Below are positions 59,970 through 64,000 of a stretch of DNA of 64,000 nucleotides, one piece after another (within the stretch, counting starts at the first letter, position 1; each line of letters opens with the position of its first letter). The notes beneath the pieces were generated by a model, which saw only the letters and a list, made by a program, of their open reading frames with translations, searched no databases and had not been told where the DNA came from. Source of the DNA: Trichomonas vaginalis G3 (Eukaryota > Parabasalia > Trichomonadida > Trichomonadidae); NCBI RefSeq assembly GCF_026262505.1, contig NC_067206.1, positions 30,333,896 to 30,397,895 of the forward strand. The letters run 5' to 3'. The translations under genes and the position numbers were made by a program.

Positions 59970-60581
59970 TTACATGTATTTTTCAGCAACTTCGTCAAAT
60001 AATTTTATAGCACTATCTATCTCATCTACTTCAAACGTTTCTTTACCTTTCGTGGGAGCACCATACCTTTTCTCAAAAACTTCAAGCAGTTCTGTTTCAG
60101 CAGCTCTCATATCATTTACAAACACAACCTTAACTCTATTGACTGTACTGTCATATCTTTTAGTTATATTAAATGTTCTTCCTATCTTATATCTCTTTGT
60201 ATTGAAGTCCTTCGGTTTCTGAACGATGTAAAGTAAGCCTTCACAGCAACGTTCCGTATCGAATGAACCATATGTTATGAAATTATATCCAACAACTGGG
60301 TCAATCCAGAACAAAACTAGTGGTATAAGACTTTTGTCGATGAGATATGCTGTAGTTCCATGAAATCTTACCGATATCAAAAGCTCAGGATTTCTTGTCA
60401 AAATTTTCTGAGATGAAGCATTTTTAACCCAGTCCTTTGCTCTCTTTCCAGATGGTGTTAAAATGTCTGACAAAGAATATTTTTTGTATTTCTTTGAGTA
60501 TCTTACGTTTAAATCACCTATTCTAACCACCTTGGTCTCATTGTCTATCTTTTTAACTGTTTCAAACTCAGTGCTTGTCAT
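59970..60581 (-). CDS. KilA-N plus T5orf172 protein, open frame
   Basis: 203 residues. Residues 1-100 are KilA-N-like: YSLSDILTPSGKRAKDWVKN, ILTRNPELLISVRFHGTTAY, LIDKSLIPLVLFWIDP. Residues 110-203 are T5orf172-like (GIY-YIG superfamily): GLLYIVQKPKDF, YKIGRTFNITKRYD, AAETELLEVFEKRYG. KilA-N binds DNA; T5orf172 is a predicted nuclease. The pair is known from NCLDVs and phages. The best-preserved gene of A', with a minus-strand leader ending GAACAGGAAATG. Confidence 0.75.
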   Translation of the reverse strand: MTSTEFETVKKIDNETKVVRIGDLNVRYSKKYKKYSLSDILTPSGKRAKDWVKNASSQKILTRNPELLISVRFHGTTAYLIDKSLIPLVLFWIDPVVGYNFITYGSFDTERCCEGLLYIVQKPKDFNTKRYKIGRTFNITKRYDSTVNRVKVVFVNDMRAAETELLEVFEKRYGAPTKGKETFEVDEIDSAIKLFDEVAEKYM

Positions 60582-60659
60582 TTCCTGTTCTTACATACAA
60601 AATAAAAAAAAATATTTTAAAAAAACTAACGCTATTTTTTATTTTTTCTATCTTGTATA

Positions 60660-61260
60660 AAAGATATGATTTCATAGAGTTTTTTTACGATTTTCATGAG
60701 TTTTAGGCGAGTAAGATTTTTTACTTACTCGCTGTTCTTCACGATTTTCATGTGTTTTTTTTACGATTTTCATGAGTTTTAGGCGAGTGGTTTTTTTTTA
60801 CTACTCGCATTTTTTCACGATTTTCATAGAGTTTTTTTACGATTTTCGTACGGAATCTCTATCCTCGGTTTTTCGAGGGTAGCATTTTTTCACGATTTTC
60901 ATGAGTTTTTTTCACGATTTTCATGAGTTTTAGGCGTTCCGCGGTTTTCCGCGGGTCGCATTTTTTCACGATTTTCATAGAGTTTTTTTACGATTTTCAT
61001 GAGTTTTAGGCGTTCCGCGGTTTTCTACCGGTCGCATTTTTTCACGATTTTCATAGAGTTTTTTTACGATTTTCGTACGGAATCTCGTTCCTCGGTTTTC
61101 CGAGGGTCGCAAACATATGAGGAAATTCATGAAATTTGGTCATTTTTTCATGATTTCAGGGATTTTTTTTACGAAGAGTAAAAGTTCACTTCGTCAAAAA
61201 AATACAGTTATATCATGAAATTTGGTCATTTTTTCACGATTTTCATGAGTTTTATGCAAG
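60660..61260. repeat. Hairpin repeat field, six hairpins between TTTTCACGATTTTCATGAG units
   Basis: Direct repeats of a TTTTTTCACGATTTTCATGAG unit alternate with hairpins that differ in sequence: GCGAGTAAG...CTTACTCGC (60707-60732), GCGAGTGG...CTACTCGC (60783-60808), CCTCG-GTTTTT-CGAGG (about 60863), CCGCGG-TTTT-CCGCGG (60939-60954), a CCGCGG/TACCGG variant (about 61015) and CCTCGG-TTTT-CCGAGG (about 61092). Polinton A has only a single simple leader at the matching place (13690-13795). Confidence 0.75.
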
Positions 61261-61772
61261 GCCGAGAAAAGTCGGTCTAGAGAAATTTCACTCAAAAGTT
61301 CTTGTGTGCTTTGGTTTTTGAACCAATCGTCTGTATGTTTGGTATCTGGAGCAAAACATGCTGTCAAAATACTTTGCATTTGGTACATGTCATCTTTGAC
61401 CGAACGAATGAGACGGAGTTGTTTGTTAAACTGAACCCATCGTATTCTTCATGAATTTTGTATAAAAGATATGATTTCATAGAGTTTTTTTACGAAGTGC
61501 AAAAGTTCACTTCGTCAAAAAAATACAGTTATATCATGAAATTTGGTCATTTTTTTCAGCAAAAATATATTTTAGATCTAACCAGGTCCCTCGGTCCCTC
61601 GGTCCCTCGGTCAACTAACATCCTTTTGAAAATGGTGACAACATGACATTTTGACAACAGTCCAGGAAATGAACTTCTTCGTATATGTTTTGTTGAGACT
61701 TCAGGGATTTTTTCACGAAGTGTAAAAGTTCTCTTCGTCAAAAAAATACAGTTATATCATGAAATTTGGTCA
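61261..61772. repeat. Repeated leader modules with a lone cassette-end fragment
   Basis: The ACGAAGTG/CACTTCGT leader module recurs at about 61486 and 61715 (also 61170). At 61552-61616 a fragment CAGCAAAAATATATTTTAG followed by AGATCTAACC looks like a lone cassette end of the B type, trailed by three GGTCCCTC repeats. A minus frame at 61194-61388 (MYQMQSILTACFAPDTKHTD) may be a gene remnant but is unsupported. Confidence 0.55.
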
Positions 61773-62925
61773 TTTTACTCAGCAAAAATATATTTTAGGT
61801 GAAGTGGTGAGATCTCACCTGTTTTCTCACCTGTTTTCTCACCTCTTTTTCACAAGCGTTTTACATGAATTGTACGATGTATATTTGAAATCCTAAACAG
61901 TTTTGTAGCTTCTATTTCTTCTGTCAGTATGTCAAAAGTTTTCACAATGCCGAATGTTTCTTTATATTTCTTCTTGACATCAGATAGAAGGAAATCGTCA
62001 GCTGTTGGATAGTTTTTGTTCAGAAATGTCAACATGTCCATTTATCTTCTGCTGGTTTCTCTGCTTCTTTCTTTAATCTGCATAGTCGTTTCGCATACGT
62101 TCTATCTCTTTGACGGAGTAGTTATATTTCCTCATTGCTGCTTTACATTTTGAACATTGTGGGTTCATTTTAGCATTGTACATTGAAATAAAACCTGCAA
62201 GTACAACTAAGGCGTCAATGGTTTTCTTTAACTCAAAAGTTGCTGGTTTTATCTGTTCGTTCCATACTTTACCTCTTTATCTTTATCTCTTATCTGCCAT
62301 ACACATTTTGCAACTAACGAAACAAAGTTGTCGTAGGTCTTAAATTCTTCAGATTTGTATATGTCAGAGATGTTCTTATATAACATGTCGCAATCTTTGT
62401 CCATGACTTTGTGGTTGCAATGAAATCCAAGAAACTCATAGTTTACCTTACGTATGAACTTCTTGGTTTCTACTGAGTCAGTTGGTTTGACTTCTATTTC
62501 ATCGAATTCTGGAATAGTAAGCTTTTGTTGTTGTATTTCAGGAAGTTTAGGTAGATGGTCAATAATATCCTGCATTTCATAAAGATATTCTTCATTTGTT
62601 TCATCTTTCGCACTACAGTCTAAATCTCCTTGGAGAAGTTCTTGCTTTATCTTCTGGATTTCTGTTTCGAAAGTATATGAAGAAGGAATGAAGCTTTTCA
62701 TCTCTACTAACATTGAAGTTGGGTTCATGACTAACGAGTTTGGTGCTGTTGTTGCTAACATGTTCTTACAATAAAAATAAAAAATATTTTTTTTAAAAAA
62801 CTAACTTTTTTTATGTTTTTTGTGAAAGTGTCAAAATTCATGAAAATTCAACGGGTGAGAAAAGAGGTGAGAAAAGAGGTGAGATCTCACCACTTCACCT
62901 AAAATATATTTTTTGCTGAGTAAAA
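61773..62925. mobile_element. TIR-flanked single-gene cassette (copy in A')
   Basis: Inverted repeats of about 75 bp (61773-61851, 62852-62925) with TTTTACTCAGCAAAAA, AATATATTTTAGGTGAAG, the palindrome GGTGAGATCTCACC (61806-61819 and 62878-62891) and three TCTCACC iterons 12 bp apart. Size and layout equal the B copy (37438-38612), but palindrome and iterons carry C where B has A. Confidence 0.7.
61850..62761 (-). pseudogene. Cassette protein (A' copy)
   Basis: Reads NSLVMNPTSMLVEMKSFIPS and FIRKVNYEFLGFHCNHKVMD at one end, and PTADDFLLSDVKKKYKETFG at the other, roughly 80 percent like the B protein at 37516-38460. Not continuous in this copy. The high similarity between cassettes inside otherwise very different Polinton families points to transfer between families. 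Confidence 0.6.
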
Positions 62926-63371
62926 TGAGTTTTGGTTGAAAAAACAGGTGGAGCCAAAAGTGGCTCGACCTCAAAACAAGCATTTTTGTGAAGAATATAC
63001 CAACCCGCGGAATTCCGCGGGTTGCTTTTTATACAAAATTCAACGGGTGAAAGTCTTGACAAAACAAGAATTTCGTGAAGAATATACCACCTGCCGGAAT
63101 TCCGCGGGTTGCTTTTTATACAAAATTCAACGGGTGAAAGTCTTGACAAAACATTGACGATGAAAGTCTTGACAAAACATTGACGATGAAAGTCTTGACA
63201 AAACATGTACGATGAAAGTCTTGACAAAACAAGCATTTCGTGTTTGAATAAAATTATGATACCATATAACATAATATATTTGCATTTCTTATGAACATCA
63301 TTATTTTATGAAATTCTACTTTGAGAGCATAAAGTCTTGACAAAACAAGCATTTCGTGTTTTAAAAAACTA
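62926..63371. repeat. Palindrome and AAAGTCTTGACAAAACA repeat field
   Basis: A perfect 24-bp palindrome centred on CCGCGGAATTCCGCGG at 63001-63024, a half-copy near 63092, and six or more copies of GAAAGTCTTGACAAAACA between 63046 and 63355, several at 25-bp spacing. A hairpin GAGCCAAAAGTGGCTC lies at about 62951. No gene. Confidence 0.7.
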
Positions 63372-64000
63372 CTGAACATCTTCTCATCTGTAACAAGACC
63401 AGAGTTCCTGAGACATGTAAGAATGCAAGGTTCATTGACAATTGTTTCAATTGAATTGTAAATTCCATACCTTGTCAGGTTAATGTCAGACTTATTTCTG
63501 AACGGGAAATACCCAGCATGTTGTCTGACTGCTTGAGGGTTGGGTTGTAACCATTCGAACTTCACGCTTGCAATTCCTTCAATCGCATTTAAGATGTCTG
63601 AGTCGGAGTCAACCATTTGTTCTCTCTTTGTAGTCTTGAAAGCGTCAAGAAGCATTGCAGCTGTTGCGACATTGCCATGTGAGTAGTATATATGACCATC
63701 TAAATCTGTTACGGTTAGTCTGAGATTGTATCCTTTCTTATTTCCGTCTTGTATGGCAGCAAGTACACCCATGAAGCCTTCTTTGTTCTTTCCTTCGTCA
63801 AAGTTAACTGTAAAGGTTCGACCAGATGTAATTTTACTTCTAACCTCACGATACTTCTCATATGCATATCTTGTTCTTTCCATGGGGGCATGTGCATCTT
63901 CACCCTTCCCTTTTTTCCTTCTCAAGGGATACAATTGTTCGTTATGTTTCCAGTAAAATCTGGCAAAGCCGTCGTGTCCTTCAACCTGAGGCTCAGTAAC
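63372..64000 (-). pseudogene. DNA polymerase B region (A'), runs off the window
   Basis: The minus strand encodes the family-specific N-terminal region of the A-type polymerase (for example YFPFRNKSDINLTRYGIYNS and GRTFTVNFDEGKNKEGFMGV), nearly identical to 18700-19320. Only part is in view and the sequence on its left side is unrelated repeat. Fossil. Confidence 0.7.

Larger units (their letters stand above)
49526..64000. mobile_element. Polinton A' (fossil, heavily broken, runs off the window)
   Basis: Collinear with A from the large first gene to the KilA-N gene (49557-60581) and nearly identical in DNA, then replaced by repeat fields, a TIR-flanked cassette and, from about 63372, polymerase sequence. 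It is broken in two dozen or more places. The low divergence from A together with so many breaks suggests decay without selection after a recent copy; some breaks may be sequencing errors. Confidence 0.85.

Noticed and set aside
59239-60010. Similar overlapping frames in the A' array
   Set aside because: Same cause: stop-free 22-bp repeats.
61773-62925. Target duplication of the cassettes
   Set aside because: Flanks of both cassettes were compared and no convincing direct repeat was found.
1-64000. Adenain-like cysteine protease expected in Polintons
   Set aside because: No convincing His-Asp-Cys pattern was recognised by eye in A, A' or B; it may be present but too divergent to call.
1-64000. 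tRNA, rRNA or other standard RNA genes
   Set aside because: No cloverleaf with box A/box B elements or rRNA-like conserved stretch was recognised; the T-shaped palindrome at 31807 lacks tRNA features.

Overview
The window looks like Trichomonas vaginalis (or a very close trichomonad) nuclear DNA. It is AT-rich, has no recognisable introns, and consists almost entirely of mobile elements: giant virus-like Polintons (Mavericks) of two different families, a plain DNA transposon, a smaller TIR-flanked gene cassette and several hairpin-rich repeats. I see no tRNA, rRNA, CRISPR array or clear host housekeeping gene. The species call is an inference from the Polinton gene set and overall style, not from a marker gene.

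Layout. 1-886: a partial minus-strand coding-looking stretch and a spacer with six AACGGT/ACCGTT motifs. About 850-25697: Polinton A (large unknown protein, double-jelly-roll capsid protein, jelly-roll minor proteins, SF3 helicase, packaging ATPase, KilA-N/T5orf172 protein, HNH protein, protein-primed-type DNA polymerase B, integrase, phage-like fibre, amphipathic small proteins, Dam-like DNA methylase). One of its genes carries a 1.6-kb hairpin-array insertion. 25698-49525: a DNA transposon with hairpin-tipped TIRs and a Kolobok/Mutator-like transposase. Its transposase gene is itself interrupted by Polinton B (27937-49102; AG...CT termini, long TIRs, 5-bp target duplication TCTCC). 49526-64000: Polinton A', a near-identical but much more decayed relative of A, in the same orientation, diverging after the KilA-N gene into repeats, a copy of the TIR-flanked gene cassette, more palindromic repeats, and finally part of the polymerase gene running off the window.

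How the genes fit together. Each Polinton combines replication (polymerase B; a helicase in A; a candidate ssDNA-binding protein), integration (retroviral-type integrase), packaging (A32/FtsK-like ATPase) and virion genes (major capsid, penton-like proteins, fibre, membrane-active small proteins). The A and B families share little DNA but have recognisable homologues for most structural genes. Many genes in both families share a start-proximal motif, T-run-TAY, 5-8 bases, then ATAAA-ATG, which resembles a viral late promoter rather than the usual trichomonad Inr.

Fossil status. A has about a dozen breaks plus the insertion, A' two dozen or more, and B roughly eight; B looks youngest. Some breaks could be assembly errors.

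Most unusual signals: (1) the shared promoter-like motif; (2) about ten GC-rich double hairpins scattered through B, several in frame inside genes; (3) a 1.15-kb TIR-flanked gene cassette in both families whose palindrome and 12-bp iterons change in concert; (4) a perfect 60-bp T-shaped palindrome; (5) an array of ten long hairpins inserted in A.
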